Source: Actinomyces sp. ph3 | GTDB taxonomy: Bacteria > Actinomycetota > Actinomycetes > Actinomycetales > Actinomycetaceae | Direction: 5' to 3' | Assembly (NCBI RefSeq): GCF_000308055.1 | Contig: NZ_CAGY01000002.1 | Span: forward strand, 124,001-188,000 | DNA length: 64,000 nucleotides | Part shown: piece by piece, positions 1 through 9,492 of the stretch | Position numbering within the stretch: the first letter of the stretch is position 1 | Layout of the letters: every line of letters begins with the position of its first letter | The notes under the pieces: generated by a model | What the model was told of the DNA's origin: nothing | What the model saw: the letters and a program-made list of their open reading frames with translations, nothing else | Database searches by the model: none | Program-made: the position numbers and the translations under genes

Positions 1-80
1 CCACCCGCGTGAGTTTCCTGCGGTCCGCGGGCGCCTTCCCCTGTAGATCCTGCTCCGCTCTGAGCCTTGTCTGTACTCAT
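1..80 (-). CDS. N-terminus of an unidentified protein, cut by the left edge
   Basis: A reading frame opens at an ATG (80-78) that overlaps the stop codon of the upstream TRIC-like gene in an ATGA arrangement and stays open to the window edge, giving about 26 residues beginning MSTDKAQSGAG. A GAGGA sequence lies about 12 bases upstream. The visible part is polar and glycine-rich and shows no domain. The stop-start overlap suggests translational coupling to the TRIC-like gene. The function cannot be told from this fragment. Confidence 0.5.
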   Translation of the reverse strand, partial: MSTDKAQSGAGSTGEGARGPQETHAG

Positions 81-817
81 TGTTCCGAATTGTCCTCAGT
101 AATCTTCTTGACCTCGCGTTCATCAAGCGAACGCAGCCGAAGGAGTGCCCGAAGCTGCGTTGCTGTCATGGTCAATGTCCAATCATTATGCGAAGGAAGC
201 TGCCAATTTCTCCAATGTGCAAGTACTGTGAAGCTCGACCCGACAATCGTCGCAACCAGCATGCCGATTTGTTCTAAGCCCGAGTGACCAAAAGCGGCCA
301 TGATCGCCGCTGAGACAAATGCGGGCGTTGCATAGAGATTATTTCCACCAAATACCTGCGGGACCATCCCAGCAGAAATATCTCGAATCATGCCGCCACC
401 GACTGCGGTCATAATTCCCAGCAGAATCGCCGGTCCCACTCCCAGGCCAGCGTTCAGTGTCTTCAGTGCTCCAGTGGCCGCCCAACATCCCAGAACGGTT
501 CCATCGGCAATCACCAGCGCGATCCTCCAGAAGCGGGAATTGAGGCGCCAGAGCATAGCGATAAGTGCACCGACCAGCGCAGTCCCCAAGTAGAAGGGAT
601 CTGTCAAAGCTACCGGCGGGCCTTGATCGAGCATAATGTCGCGGAGCATTCCACCGGCCAGTGCACACATGATGGCCAAGACCATGAAACCGACTGCATC
701 GAAACGTTTAATGCGCGCGATACGTCCGCCGAGGATCCCGTTCAAGAGCACGCCAAGAAGATCGATGACGCGGAACAGGTCCGGCAAAGTTTGATTGAGA
801 GTATCGAGCACGCTCAC
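77..817 (-). CDS. TRIC-like (UPF0126 / glycine-transporter domain) membrane protein
   Basis: This is a highly hydrophobic protein with two related halves, each carrying a GGG-M-(L/I)-RD motif (GGGMLRDIM and GGGMIRDIS). That motif is the hallmark of the bacterial UPF0126 family, now grouped with trimeric intracellular cation channels. Family members are inner-membrane proteins of about 200-250 residues with roughly seven helices and are thought to conduct cations; the physiological role here is unknown. I chose the GTG at 817 because GAGAGGTGG lies about 9 bases upstream, although the frame is open to an ATG at 847. The stop overlaps the start of the next minus-strand gene. Confidence 0.8.
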   Translation of the reverse strand: MSVLDTLNQTLPDLFRVIDLLGVLLNGILGGRIARIKRFDAVGFMVLAIMCALAGGMLRDIMLDQGPPVALTDPFYLGTALVGALIAMLWRLNSRFWRIALVIADGTVLGCWAATGALKTLNAGLGVGPAILLGIMTAVGGGMIRDISAGMVPQVFGGNNLYATPAFVSAAIMAAFGHSGLEQIGMLVATIVGSSFTVLAHWRNWQLPSHNDWTLTMTATQLRALLRLRSLDEREVKKITEDNSEQ

Positions 818-934
818 TATTGTTATCCACCTCTCAAAAGAATCCAAGGCTGTGGACGCGCAGTCTCAGTACCCAAGATTTACGACGAGGCCGTTCCCCT
901 CTGAAGAGCAGCGCGGTCGCGCGGCTGTCCCCGA

Positions 935-2083
935 TCAGGAGACGCTGGTGCCGAAGAGAAGACCCAGCAGGTAGGTTGCGCCGGCTGCGCCATAACCAAC
1001 GGCAAGCTGACGGAAAGCACGCGGGACGGGTGCACGGCCCGAAAGGACACCGACAATTCCACCGGTGAACATGAGCGCGATACCGACAAGGACAACCGAA
1101 ATTCCCGCAGCAAGCACTCCATCAAGCCTGAAAAGATAGGGAATTAAGGGCAAGAGAGCGCCAACAGCGAAACAAATGAAGGACGAGGCCGCAGCGCCCA
1201 CCGGGGTACCGACCTCTTCGCTTGCTCCCGCATCTTCATCTTTGTGCGTCGCAAAAATGGGGCGTCGCTCTGTGCCATCTGCACTTGCTGCAGCCTCACC
1301 ACCACTGCGGCGATCAGACTCCGCAAGTTTTGCGAAGACATCTGCTGCATGCGCCTTCGCGCTTTCCTCATCTTCCCCGCGAGCGCGGAAAAGCAGTGCC
1401 AATTCATTGGCATCGACATCGACATCATTCAAAGTGTTATCAACACCGGGATCGGGAATCGATGCGTCCAATAGCTCGCGCTGAGAACTGACGCTCACCC
1501 ATTCACCGGCGGCCATGGACATTGCACCTGCAAGCAAGCCGGCAACACCCGTGGTCAAAATCGAATGCGAGCTCATTCCCGCACCAACGACACCCAAAAT
1601 CAACGCGAGGTTTGATACCAGGCCATCGTTCACTCCAAAAACAGCGGCTCTGAAGGTACCCGCTAGGGATTCACGGGAACGCTGCGCAAGCGAACGAACA
1701 ACCTCAACATGCAAACGCTCATCGGCAGCGATCGCCGCTGGAACGTCAGCGTCGTCATCATAAGAGGAACGTTCCTCGGTTCGTTGGGCCATCGCCAGAA
1801 CGAAAATCGTCCCGAACATGTAGGCCAGTGCAGATGAAATTCGGGTACGAAGCGGAGGATGCGGTGCGGGAAGCGCACTCTCCCCCAGCAGGGACAGCCA
1901 GTACTCCTCATGGCGCCCCTCGGCCTCGGCAAGGCCAAGAAGTACCTGACGTTCCTCGCCCGTCCGACGTTCGGCAAGCGCACGATAGGTACGCGCCTCC
2001 ATACGTTCTTCAGCCAAGTAGCGACGCCAGCGGCGAATCTGCGCGCGCAAAGCTTGCTTTTCAGCGTGATGGGAATCAGCCAT
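935..2083 (-). CDS. Ferritin-like domain fused to a VIT1/CCC1 iron or manganese transporter
   Basis: The first ~130 residues are charged and helical, with spaced Glu/His pairs (EERMEARTYRALAE, EAEGRHEEYW, DERLHVE) like rubrerythrin or ferritin metal-binding helices. The rest is a VIT1/CCC1 transporter with the signature FGVNDGLVSNLALILGV followed by AGAMSMAAGEWVSV. In the family this fusion (Er-VIT1, MbfA-like) exports iron or manganese and protects against metal or peroxide stress. The 382-residue length fits the fusion. No strong ribosome binding site is seen. The gene follows the YtxH-like gene with a 17-base gap, so the two are probably cotranscribed. Confidence 0.85.
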   Translation of the reverse strand: MADSHHAEKQALRAQIRRWRRYLAEERMEARTYRALAERRTGEERQVLLGLAEAEGRHEEYWLSLLGESALPAPHPPLRTRISSALAYMFGTIFVLAMAQRTEERSSYDDDADVPAAIAADERLHVEVVRSLAQRSRESLAGTFRAAVFGVNDGLVSNLALILGVVGAGMSSHSILTTGVAGLLAGAMSMAAGEWVSVSSQRELLDASIPDPGVDNTLNDVDVDANELALLFRARGEDEESAKAHAADVFAKLAESDRRSGGEAAASADGTERRPIFATHKDEDAGASEEVGTPVGAAASSFICFAVGALLPLIPYLFRLDGVLAAGISVVLVGIALMFTGGIVGVLSGRAPVPRAFRQLAVGYGAAGATYLLGLLFGTSVS

Positions 2084-2100
2084 TGTAAAAGTGTCGCGCC

Positions 2101-2391
2101 TCAGCCCGCGTAGGTCGGTAGGTCCTCTTCGGTGATCTCCGGCTCAGCAGCCGGCATGCGGAACAAGCGCTCCTTCACTGCATCGGCAACTTTATCCGTA
2201 ACCTTCTCACCCTGGACGCGGACAAGCGTAGACATTTTTTCACCGGCAGCATCCAAGGGACGGGCGACCAGCGGGAAGCGACGAAGCTTTCCAGCGCACG
2301 CGCAAATTCGCGCGTATTGTTCACGCCCCGCTCGGGTTCCCAGCACGTAGCCAATCCCGAAACCAACGGCGATTCCCATTTTCGTTCCCAT
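2101..2391 (-). CDS. Small YtxH-like protein with an N-terminal membrane segment
   Basis: The protein begins MGTKMGIAVGFGIGYVLGTRAG, a short glycine-rich hydrophobic helix followed by TRAGREQY, the pattern seen in YtxH-like and related actinobacterial envelope proteins. The remaining ~70 residues are amphipathic and end in an acidic tail. I chose the ATG at 2391 (96 residues) because upstream codons in the same frame encode an atypical sequence and the family starts at this glycine-rich helix. AAGAAAGA lies about 8 bases upstream. The exact function is unknown. It heads a likely two-gene unit with the ferritin-VIT1 gene. Confidence 0.65.
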   Translation of the reverse strand: MGTKMGIAVGFGIGYVLGTRAGREQYARICACAGKLRRFPLVARPLDAAGEKMSTLVRVQGEKVTDKVADAVKERLFRMPAAEPEITEEDLPTYAG

Positions 2392-2414
2392 GATGCGTCT
2401 TTCTTGTGCGTTCA

Positions 2415-2428
2415 GGCGCATATGCGCC
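2415..2428. promoter_or_regulatory. Perfect 14-bp palindrome in a divergent promoter region
   Basis: GGCGCATATGCGCC lies between the divergently transcribed YtxH-like and alpha/beta hydrolase genes. It is a possible dimeric regulator operator, but no known regulator matches it clearly. Confidence 0.35.
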
Positions 2429-2547
2429 GGTGTGCGATGGTGACTATCGAATAAAAACAAGCCTAGTGGTTCCCCAAAGCGACACGCTACTTGTTTACCT
2501 TTTCGCACGTTGTGAGATGGGGTATTTCGCATCTTCTATGAAACCAG

Positions 2548-2559
2548 TACCGTGGAGGT
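2548..2559 (+). promoter_or_regulatory. -10 box of a probable leaderless promoter
   Basis: TACCGT (2548-2553) is followed by GGAGGT and then directly by the ATG at 2560. With this spacing transcription would start at or next to the start codon, and GGAGGT is too close to the ATG to act as a normal Shine-Dalgarno site. Confidence 0.45.
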
Positions 2560-3339
2560 ATGAGCGAAGTACGTATGAACACACCCCGAGGGATCACCCT
2601 GTCGGGAACTTTCGTTCAGCCCGTGGATTCACGGGACGCTGCTGTCCTGTTTTCGCATTCATTTCTTGCAGATGAACACTCGGGTGGACACTACGATGAG
2701 CTGGCACGTGCCTATCGCAAAGCCGGGTATGCGACGCTCCAATTCGATTACTCGGGGCATGGACGCTCCGATGACGAGGTGATTACGCGCGAGTCTCAGA
2801 TCGAGGACCTCCAGGCCGCATCGGGTTGGCTAGCCGATCAGGGTTTCACGCACCAGATTATTCACGGTCACTCTTTTGGCTCGGTCACTGCACTTGCCGC
2901 TCACCTGATTCATGCGACCGCGTTGTTTCTTTCTGCTCCGGTACTTGGCCCACTCTCCTACGACTGGAGTGCAATTTTCTCCAATAGCCAATTAGACGAA
3001 TTGGAGCACACCGGCCAGACCCGGATTCCGGACGACTCCGATGGGCCTCGCGAATTTTTCACGATCTCTAAGCAAACGCTGGCCGATCTATCCATGGTCG
3101 ACTCTTCAATCATCGATCCGAAGGGTGCGCCTGCATTCATCCTCCACGATGCCGATGATATCGATTTGGGGCTGGTTGATCTCACGCGCGATGCTTTCCA
3201 CCGTCTTCCCGACGGCTCACGGGTTGAAATGGTCCACGACACTCGCTTTGGTGCCGGTGAGCATCCGGAAATCCTTCTCGAGGCCGCGCTTGAGTGGGCA
3301 CATCTGTGGGCAGAGCCCAGCGGAGAGTTCCGCCAGTAA
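2560..3339 (+). CDS. Alpha/beta-fold hydrolase (serine hydrolase)
   Basis: This 259-residue alpha/beta hydrolase has the nucleophile elbow GHSFGS, an early HSF oxyanion-type segment and a later DADD that could supply the acidic member of the triad. Such proteins act as esterases, lipases or peptidases on small soluble substrates; the substrate here is not predictable. There is no signal peptide, so it is cytoplasmic. The ATG at 2560 fits a leaderless transcript; a second in-frame ATG at 2575 is possible but has no better ribosome binding site. Confidence 0.8.
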   Translation: MSEVRMNTPRGITLSGTFVQPVDSRDAAVLFSHSFLADEHSGGHYDELARAYRKAGYATLQFDYSGHGRSDDEVITRESQIEDLQAASGWLADQGFTHQIIHGHSFGSVTALAAHLIHATALFLSAPVLGPLSYDWSAIFSNSQLDELEHTGQTRIPDDSDGPREFFTISKQTLADLSMVDSSIIDPKGAPAFILHDADDIDLGLVDLTRDAFHRLPDGSRVEMVHDTRFGAGEHPEILLEAALEWAHLWAEPSGEFRQ

Positions 3340-3354
3340 CGTACACACCCAGCT

Positions 3355-6300
3355 GTGGCGAAAGTTCTTCGTTACCCTGAAGGGGTGTCCACTTCATCGC
3401 AGCCGAGGCGCCGGCGCGCACATTCACGCAGGGGTCGCTCCCCTCATGCACCCGCGCCTTTCCGTCCTTTCACACCCGAACAGCTTGCTGCTCGGGCCGC
3501 TGCGATCCCACTGATTTCATTTCCCGATCTTCCGGTCAGCGCGAGGCGCGAGGAAATTGCGCAAGCCATTTCGCAGCACCAAGTTGTCATCATCTCCGGT
3601 GAAACCGGTTCGGGAAAGACCACGCAAATCCCAAAGATTTGCCTCCAATTAGGCCGAGGCGTGGCCGGCATGATCGGGCACACCCAGCCTCGCCGTATTG
3701 CAGCGCGTTCGGTTGCAGAGCGCATTGCTGCTGAACTTGGCCAAAAGGTGGGCAAAGAGCCCGGTGAGGTCGTCGGATACCAAGTGCGATTCACCGACGA
3801 GGTCGGTCCTACCACTTTGATCAAACTCATGACCGACGGTATTTTGCTGGCGGAAATTCAGTCTGACCCGATGCTGCGTCGCTATGACACCCTGATCATC
3901 GACGAGGCCCACGAGCGAAGCCTGAACATCGATTTCATCTTGGGCTACCTTGCGCGCCTGCTCCCCTTGCGCCCCGATCTCAAGGTCATCATCACTTCAG
4001 CGACCATTGATTCGGATCGTTTCGCGCGTCACTTCGGTCGATGGAACGGTCCAATTGGACAGGGCACGCATATTGAAGCCGCGCCGGTTATCGAGGTTTC
4101 GGGTCGTACTTTCCCGGTTGAAATCCGCTACCGTCCCCTTGCGGCCGATACCCCGACTTCCTATTCCTCCTCAAGCAGCTCCCCCGCTGCTCAGCCCACT
4201 GAAAGCAGCCCTGCCACGGCCTCGGCAATCGAGGAAGAAAGCACTGGAAGCGGCGTCGAACAACTGGTTTTAGAGGACCCGGATGATCCCCTTGCTCTGG
4301 AGGGCTACGGCGCGGGTCAAGACATCGATGTCGAAACCGCAATCTGCCATGCGGTCGATGAACTATGCAGCGAGGGCCCGGGGGATATTTTGGTATTCCT
4401 TCCCGGTGAGCGCGATATTCGCGACACCGAACAGGCATTGCGTGATCACCTGGGCAATCGTGCGCCCAAGGATATCTCGCACTCGAAGAACCCCGCAGAT
4501 ATCGAAATTTTGCCCCTATTTGCGCGCCTCAGCTCTGCGGAACAACACCGGATTTTTGAGGAACACAGCCATCGGCGCGTTGTTCTGGCGACAAACGTTG
4601 CTGAAACCTCACTGACGGTTCCGGGAATCCGCTACGTGATCGACCCGGGACTGGCGCGAATTTCCCGCTATTCCAATAAGACCAAGGTTCAGCGCCTCCC
4701 CATCGAAGAGATTTCAAAGGCCAGCGCGAATCAGCGTTCTGGGCGTTGCGGACGAGTTGCAGACGGTATCGCGATTCGCCTGTATTCCGCCGATAATTTC
4801 GCATCGAGGCCGGACTTCACCGAGCCGGAAATCTTGCGTACCTCGCTGGCCTCGGTCATTTTACAGATGAGCGCTTTAGGGCTGGGAGACGTTGCTTCTT
4901 TCCCATTCGTCGATGCGCCGGACTCACGAGCGATCCGCGATGGCATCAACCAGCTCATTGAAATTGGGGCACTGCGCCCGCTGGATTCGTCAAAGAACTC
5001 CGATTCTTCCGCGCTGGCACAGGGAAACCAGGGACTTGAGCTCACACGCATTGGTCGCGATTTAGCTCGGCTTCCTATCGATCCGCGCTTGGGCCGCATG
5101 CTGATCGCTGGGCATGAATCAGGATGCGCCTCGGAAATTTTAGTCATCGTTGCTGCGCTATCGATTCAGGATGTCCGCGAGCGCCCACTGGAACACCAAG
5201 AAGCTGCAGATACGGCACACGCGCGTTTTGCTGACCCTCACTCCGATTTCTTGACCTACCTCAATTTATGGCGCTACCTGCACGTCCAGCAGCGCGATCT
5301 TTCAGGTAGCGTGTTTAGACGTATGTGCCGGGCAGAATTCATTCACTACCTGCGTTTCCGCGAGTGGCGCGATATCGCCCACCAGCTGCGCGATATGGCC
5401 CGCAGCATCGGCATCAACACCGAGCCACTGGGGATGCCTTCAGCGGGTGATGTGGTTGAGCAGGCATCACGTACGGGAATTGCGGACGCCGCGGCGAAGG
5501 CTGCAGTTGCCTTCACGCGCTCAACCAGCGCGGTCGACACCGACGACATTCACCGTTCGATCCTTGTTGGCCTGCTCTCCAGCCTGGGCGCATGGGATCC
5601 GGCAACTCGCGACTATACGGGTAGCCGAGGCACTCACTTCACCATTTGGCCCGGTTCTGGGATCACTGGCCATCCCGATTGGGTGATGACCGCGGAATTG
5701 GTTGAGACCTCGCGACTCTTTGCACGTACGGTCGCCCGTATTCGCCCCGAATGGGTCGAGCCACTGGCAAAAGACCTACTCAATCACGTCTATTCCGAAC
5801 CCACGTGGAATTCCTCGCGGGGCGCGGCTTACGTCCAAGAAAAAGTCATGCTCTACGGGCTGACGTTGATCGCAGACCGCTCTGTGTTGCTGGGACGGCT
5901 GGGATCTACTCCCTTGGGATCAATCCGCGGCGCTGTTCCAACAGATTCTCCTTTTGCGATCGCCCAGCAAAGCCCCATTACCGCCGCCGAGCTCGCCCGT
6001 GAAATGTTCATCCGCCACGCGTTGGTTCAGGGACAGTGGCGCGAGCGTCACGCCTTCCAGCGTCGCAACGACGAGGCGATCGAGCGCGCAAGGGAAACCG
6101 AACGCCGCAGCCGCACCCACGGCCTCGTCGCCGATGAAATGGCGCTGGAGCGTTTCTTTGACGATCTCCTCCCCGCCTCGATCATCTCTGCCGGCCACTT
6201 TAATCGCTGGTGGAAGAACGAAAAGCGCCAGAATCCTCATCTTTTGGATTACCCTCCTGAGCTTCTTCTTCCTCGAGGCCTTGGGCAGACCGGAGAGGGC

Positions 6301-8265
6301 TTCCCCGACCATTGGCAGCAGGGAGAGCTTCGCCTTCTCCTGTCCTATGAGTTCCACCCCGGTTCCCCGCGCGATGGCGTTTCGATGTCCATTCCCGTCG
6401 AGGCCTTGGGTCGCGTGAGCGATGCGGGCACCGATTGGTTAGTGCCGGGTATGCGCGAAGAACTCATCACCGAGGCAATTCGTGCGCTTCCCAAGGCCAA
6501 GCGCCGCCTGCTTGCACCCGCCCCCGAAGTCGCAAAGAGCGTTGCCGGGTGGATTGATGATTTCCGAAGCGGCCGCGTGAGTGCTGGCAACGAGTATCAC
6601 GACACAAGCTCTGGTGTTGTGTCCGGGTCCGGAGAGAATTCTCTGCGCGGCTCTTCAACTAGCGCGGCTTCGAAGAAGACAAAGGAAACTCCTACTCCCG
6701 ATGAAGATCCGGCCTCGCTGAGCGCTGCTCTTGGACGCTTGGCGGCATGGGGACAGAAAACAGGTCAGGGCCGCAGCGATAAGCGCCTGTCCAAGGCCAG
6801 TACGCCCACCCAAGACGAACGGGGTAAAGGCCGCGATCTTTCTGCGCTTTCCTCAGCTCAAACCTCCGATAGGTCTCCGAAGTCTTCCGCGGAAAATCCC
6901 GGTGGACCCCACACCGATACCACGCAGGCTACCTCGGCATCCTTCGACGAACTTTTCACGCGCGCAATCCGCGAGCTCCGAGGCGTTGACCTGAGCGATT
7001 CCGATATCCGCACTATGCGCGACGCACTTCCCGATCATTTGCTCATGACCTTTGTTGTCCACGATCGTCAGGGACGCGAACTGGGAAGCGGGAAAGACCT
7101 GGGGTATCTCAAACGTACCTTGGCCGGTGCGACCGATAGCGCGTTACGAACGGCCGTTCGCCAGGCATTGACCGAAGCCCAAGAACGCAGCGCACAAGGC
7201 AAGCATCGCGCAGGTGCAGAAGCTAAGCCTGAGTCTGGGAGTCCCTCAAGGACTGCGTCTGTCGAGGCAAAAGCACGCGCGCAAGGGAAGGCAGCGACGG
7301 CCTCGGGAGCAATCGATGGTAGCGAAGGCACTCCCGGAAGTGAGCTTTTCGCCGACGATCTTGAGGATTTCCCGACCACCCCTTTGCCAACCTCAATCGA
7401 ATCTCAGGCGCAAGGTCTGACAATTCGCGCATTCCCCGCACTAGTTCCCCAAGGGAAGCCCGAGAATCCGCTGGCGGGTGTGCGCGTCATGGCAAATGCA
7501 TCGCAGGCAAGAAGCGATCACGGATTGGGTGTGGCGAACCTCGTCCTACGTCGCGTTCAGCTATCAACCAAGCGCGTTTCGACGCGTTGGAGTGGACGCG
7601 AGGCACTCATGCTGACCTCAACTCCCTATCGAAGCACTGAGGCTCTGATCGCGGATGCTCAGTGGGCAAGCGTGCGTGCGCTCACGGTGTCTCTGAGCGG
7701 AAATCAAGGGCTGTGGGGGGTACGTGATCGCTCGAGCTTCGATGACCTTTCCCAACGCGTGAGAGATCTGCACGAAGATCAGGTCTATTCGATTATTGAA
7801 GTCGTTGTGCGAGCGATGGAATCCTGGGCGCAACTTCAAGACACCCTTGCGACTGCGGACGCACAGGCCTATTCCGCACTTCGCGAGGATGTCGAAAGGG
7901 TCGCGCATTCCCTGGTATTTGATGGATTCATTGCCGCAACACCTATCGAGCGTCTTCGCAATCTTCCGCGATACATTCAGGCTCAAGCGTTACGCGTCCG
8001 TAAAGCGCTGCGTTCGCCTTCCGATCTTGCGCGTGACGAACGCTCTGCTCAAGCCTTGGCGCAGGTCGATGAGGAGTTACGTGAACTTCGCGAGCTCATG
8101 GACACGCGTCCTTTCGACGCTCGCCACGCCAGCGATTTTGAGGAACTTTTGTGGATGCGTGAGGAACTGCGCGTTTCTCTATTTGCTCAAGAACTGGGGA
8201 CCGCGCGAAAAATTTCACCTCAGCGCATGTTGGCAGCAATCGATCGCCTGCACGAGGCCATATGA
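3355..8265 (+). CDS. hrpA: HrpA-type DEAH-box ATP-dependent RNA helicase
   Basis: This 1636-residue superfamily 2 helicase has the Walker A GETGSGKTT (about 82-90), DEAH (about 183-186), the SAT motif ITSATID and motif VI QRSGRCGR. HrpA homology continues through the OB-fold region and a long C-terminal domain (DUF3418-like). Its length is above the ~1300 residues of E. coli HrpA because of a Ser/Thr/Pro-rich insert after the helicase core and a second low-complexity linker encoded around 6600-7300. Family members remodel RNA or ribosome-associated mRNA. The start is uncertain: GTG 3355 lacks a ribosome binding site, and GTG 3385 sits 6 bases after TACCCT and could be a leaderless start. The stop overlaps the next gene. 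Confidence 0.88.
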   Translation: MAKVLRYPEGVSTSSQPRRRRAHSRRGRSPHAPAPFRPFTPEQLAARAAAIPLISFPDLPVSARREEIAQAISQHQVVIISGETGSGKTTQIPKICLQLGRGVAGMIGHTQPRRIAARSVAERIAAELGQKVGKEPGEVVGYQVRFTDEVGPTTLIKLMTDGILLAEIQSDPMLRRYDTLIIDEAHERSLNIDFILGYLARLLPLRPDLKVIITSATIDSDRFARHFGRWNGPIGQGTHIEAAPVIEVSGRTFPVEIRYRPLAADTPTSYSSSSSSPAAQPTESSPATASAIEEESTGSGVEQLVLEDPDDPLALEGYGAGQDIDVETAICHAVDELCSEGPGDILVFLPGERDIRDTEQALRDHLGNRAPKDISHSKNPADIEILPLFARLSSAEQHRIFEEHSHRRVVLATNVAETSLTVPGIRYVIDPGLARISRYSNKTKVQRLPIEEISKASANQRSGRCGRVADGIAIRLYSADNFASRPDFTEPEILRTSLASVILQMSALGLGDVASFPFVDAPDSRAIRDGINQLIEIGALRPLDSSKNSDSSALAQGNQGLELTRIGRDLARLPIDPRLGRMLIAGHESGCASEILVIVAALSIQDVRERPLEHQEAADTAHARFADPHSDFLTYLNLWRYLHVQQRDLSGSVFRRMCRAEFIHYLRFREWRDIAHQLRDMARSIGINTEPLGMPSAGDVVEQASRTGIADAAAKAAVAFTRSTSAVDTDDIHRSILVGLLSSLGAWDPATRDYTGSRGTHFTIWPGSGITGHPDWVMTAELVETSRLFARTVARIRPEWVEPLAKDLLNHVYSEPTWNSSRGAAYVQEKVMLYGLTLIADRSVLLGRLGSTPLGSIRGAVPTDSPFAIAQQSPITAAELAREMFIRHALVQGQWRERHAFQRRNDEAIERARETERRSRTHGLVADEMALERFFDDLLPASIISAGHFNRWWKNEKRQNPHLLDYPPELLLPRGLGQTGEGFPDHWQQGELRLLLSYEFHPGSPRDGVSMSIPVEALGRVSDAGTDWLVPGMREELITEAIRALPKAKRRLLAPAPEVAKSVAGWIDDFRSGRVSAGNEYHDTSSGVVSGSGENSLRGSSTSAASKKTKETPTPDEDPASLSAALGRLAAWGQKTGQGRSDKRLSKASTPTQDERGKGRDLSALSSAQTSDRSPKSSAENPGGPHTDTTQATSASFDELFTRAIRELRGVDLSDSDIRTMRDALPDHLLMTFVVHDRQGRELGSGKDLGYLKRTLAGATDSALRTAVRQALTEAQERSAQGKHRAGAEAKPESGSPSRTASVEAKARAQGKAATASGAIDGSEGTPGSELFADDLEDFPTTPLPTSIESQAQGLTIRAFPALVPQGKPENPLAGVRVMANASQARSDHGLGVANLVLRRVQLSTKRVSTRWSGREALMLTSTPYRSTEALIADAQWASVRALTVSLSGNQGLWGVRDRSSFDDLSQRVRDLHEDQVYSIIEVVVRAMESWAQLQDTLATADAQAYSALREDVERVAHSLVFDGFIAATPIERLRNLPRYIQAQALRVRKALRSPSDLARDERSAQALAQVDEELRELRELMDTRPFDARHASDFEELLWMREELRVSLFAQELGTARKISPQRMLAAIDRLHEAI
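4214..4225 (+). repeat. Copy of the recurrent 12-mer CCACGGCCTCGG
   Basis: An exact copy inside hrpA, followed by CAAT. With the preceding G it is part of a 17-base match (GCCACGGCCTCGGCAAT) shared with copies at 30.9 and 61.4 kb. Confidence 0.6.
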
Positions 8266-8783
8266 AGCGTGAAGACGCACGCGCAATGGCACGCGAGTTG
8301 ATGGATCACCACGGTTTAAGAGAGTGGTCGCTGCGATTTGACCGTGCGCGTAGACGCGCGGGAGCATGCGTCCATACACGACGCGAAATTCGCCTTTCGG
8401 GGCCCTTGGTTGACCTCTACGATGCGGAAACGGTACGTGGAGTCATCCTGCACGAAATTGCCCACGCCCTGGTTGGTGCCTCACATCATCACGATGCGAT
8501 CTGGCAAGCGAAAGCTCGCCAACTTGGCGCCCCCGATAGCGCACGTTTATCGGCACACTTACCCTCGCCTCGGCCATCATGGGTGGGGATATGCCCAGTG
8601 TGCGGAACACGGCGGGAACTGTATTCGGCTCCTCGACGGGTCACCTCTTGCGGTGTGTGTTCACGCACTTTTGATGCCTCGCGAATCTTTATCTGGTCCC
8701 ATAAAGGACAACCCCGTCAACCCGGCGGACAGTATGCGCGCCAACTACGCAGTTTGACACGACTTCGTCATTCAAATGGATGA
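8262..8783 (+). CDS. SprT-like zinc metalloprotease-fold protein
   Basis: The 173-residue protein carries the zinc-protease motif HEIAHALVG (HExxH at about 64-68) and a downstream zinc ribbon CPVC (111-114) with CGVC (130-133), the layout of SprT/SprT-like proteins. Eukaryotic SPRTN cleaves DNA-protein crosslinks; the role of bacterial members is poorly defined. Its ATG overlaps the stop of the HrpA gene by ATGA, so the two are likely coupled and both may act in nucleic-acid maintenance (inference). Confidence 0.82.
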   Translation: MKREDARAMARELMDHHGLREWSLRFDRARRRAGACVHTRREIRLSGPLVDLYDAETVRGVILHEIAHALVGASHHHDAIWQAKARQLGAPDSARLSAHLPSPRPSWVGICPVCGTRRELYSAPRRVTSCGVCSRTFDASRIFIWSHKGQPRQPGGQYARQLRSLTRLRHSNG

Positions 8784-8855
8784 CGATGCGTAAACGTACT
8801 GACGGGCGTTACCATATGTCCATTCACCTGATCACTTTTGTTGAAGGACGTATAC

Positions 8856-9404
8856 ATGTCTGCTTCCACCCCATTCGATGACGGCGCAACGACCAACACT
8901 GGCGAAGAACGCGAAAATCTGACCTGGCAAGAGTTCGGCGACGCCGCACGCGAGCTGGCACAGCAGATCGTGAACTCCGGGTGGAAGCCCGACCTGATCG
9001 TTGCAATTGCGCGCGGCGGCCTGATCCCCGCAGGTGCAATTGCCTACGCGATGGGTGTGAAGGCCATCGGTACCATGAACCTCGAGTTCTATACCGGTCT
9101 GGGTGAGACTTTGGATGAACCTCAGGTTCTGCCTCCGCTCATGGATGTTTCGGCTCTGGATGGCAAGAAGGTACTGGTCGTCGATGACGTGGCAGACTCG
9201 GGCAAGACCCTGAAGAAGGTCATGGAACTGATCGACGAAGACGGGCTGAGCCTCGATGGTAAGACCCACGCAAAGGTCGACGCTCGCTCGGTCGTTATTT
9301 ACAAGAAGCCCGTCTCGATCATCGAACCGGACTACATCTGGCGCAAGACCGCTTTGTGGATCAACTTCCCCTGGTCGGTCTTGCCTGTGGTCGAGGCTGA
9401 GTAG
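8856..9404 (+). CDS. Phosphoribosyltransferase family protein (xanthine/hypoxanthine type)
   Basis: The PRPP-binding signature VLVVDDVADSGKTL is clear, and IVAIARGGLIPAGAIAYAMG matches the type I PRTase hood region. The 182-residue protein probably salvages a purine base (xanthine, guanine or hypoxanthine) using PRPP in the cytoplasm; the base cannot be assigned by eye. I chose the ATG at 8856 because GAAGGA lies 8 bases upstream; a TTG at 8838 would add six residues. It is followed by a strong terminator. Confidence 0.85.
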   Translation: MSASTPFDDGATTNTGEERENLTWQEFGDAARELAQQIVNSGWKPDLIVAIARGGLIPAGAIAYAMGVKAIGTMNLEFYTGLGETLDEPQVLPPLMDVSALDGKKVLVVDDVADSGKTLKKVMELIDEDGLSLDGKTHAKVDARSVVIYKKPVSIIEPDYIWRKTALWINFPWSVLPVVEAE

Positions 9405-9427
9405 CACTCAACTTCGAGCATAAATAT

Positions 9428-9460
9428 ACGGGACTGCGCGCTGCTCGCAGTCCCGTTTCA
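9428..9460 (+). terminator. Rho-independent terminator after the PRTase gene
   Basis: An 11-bp perfect stem ACGGGACTGCG / CGCAGTCCCGT with a 7-base loop is followed by TTCATT. Confidence 0.8.
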
Positions 9461-9492
9461 TTAAACGACCGGTATTTTCCAATCGATGCCGG

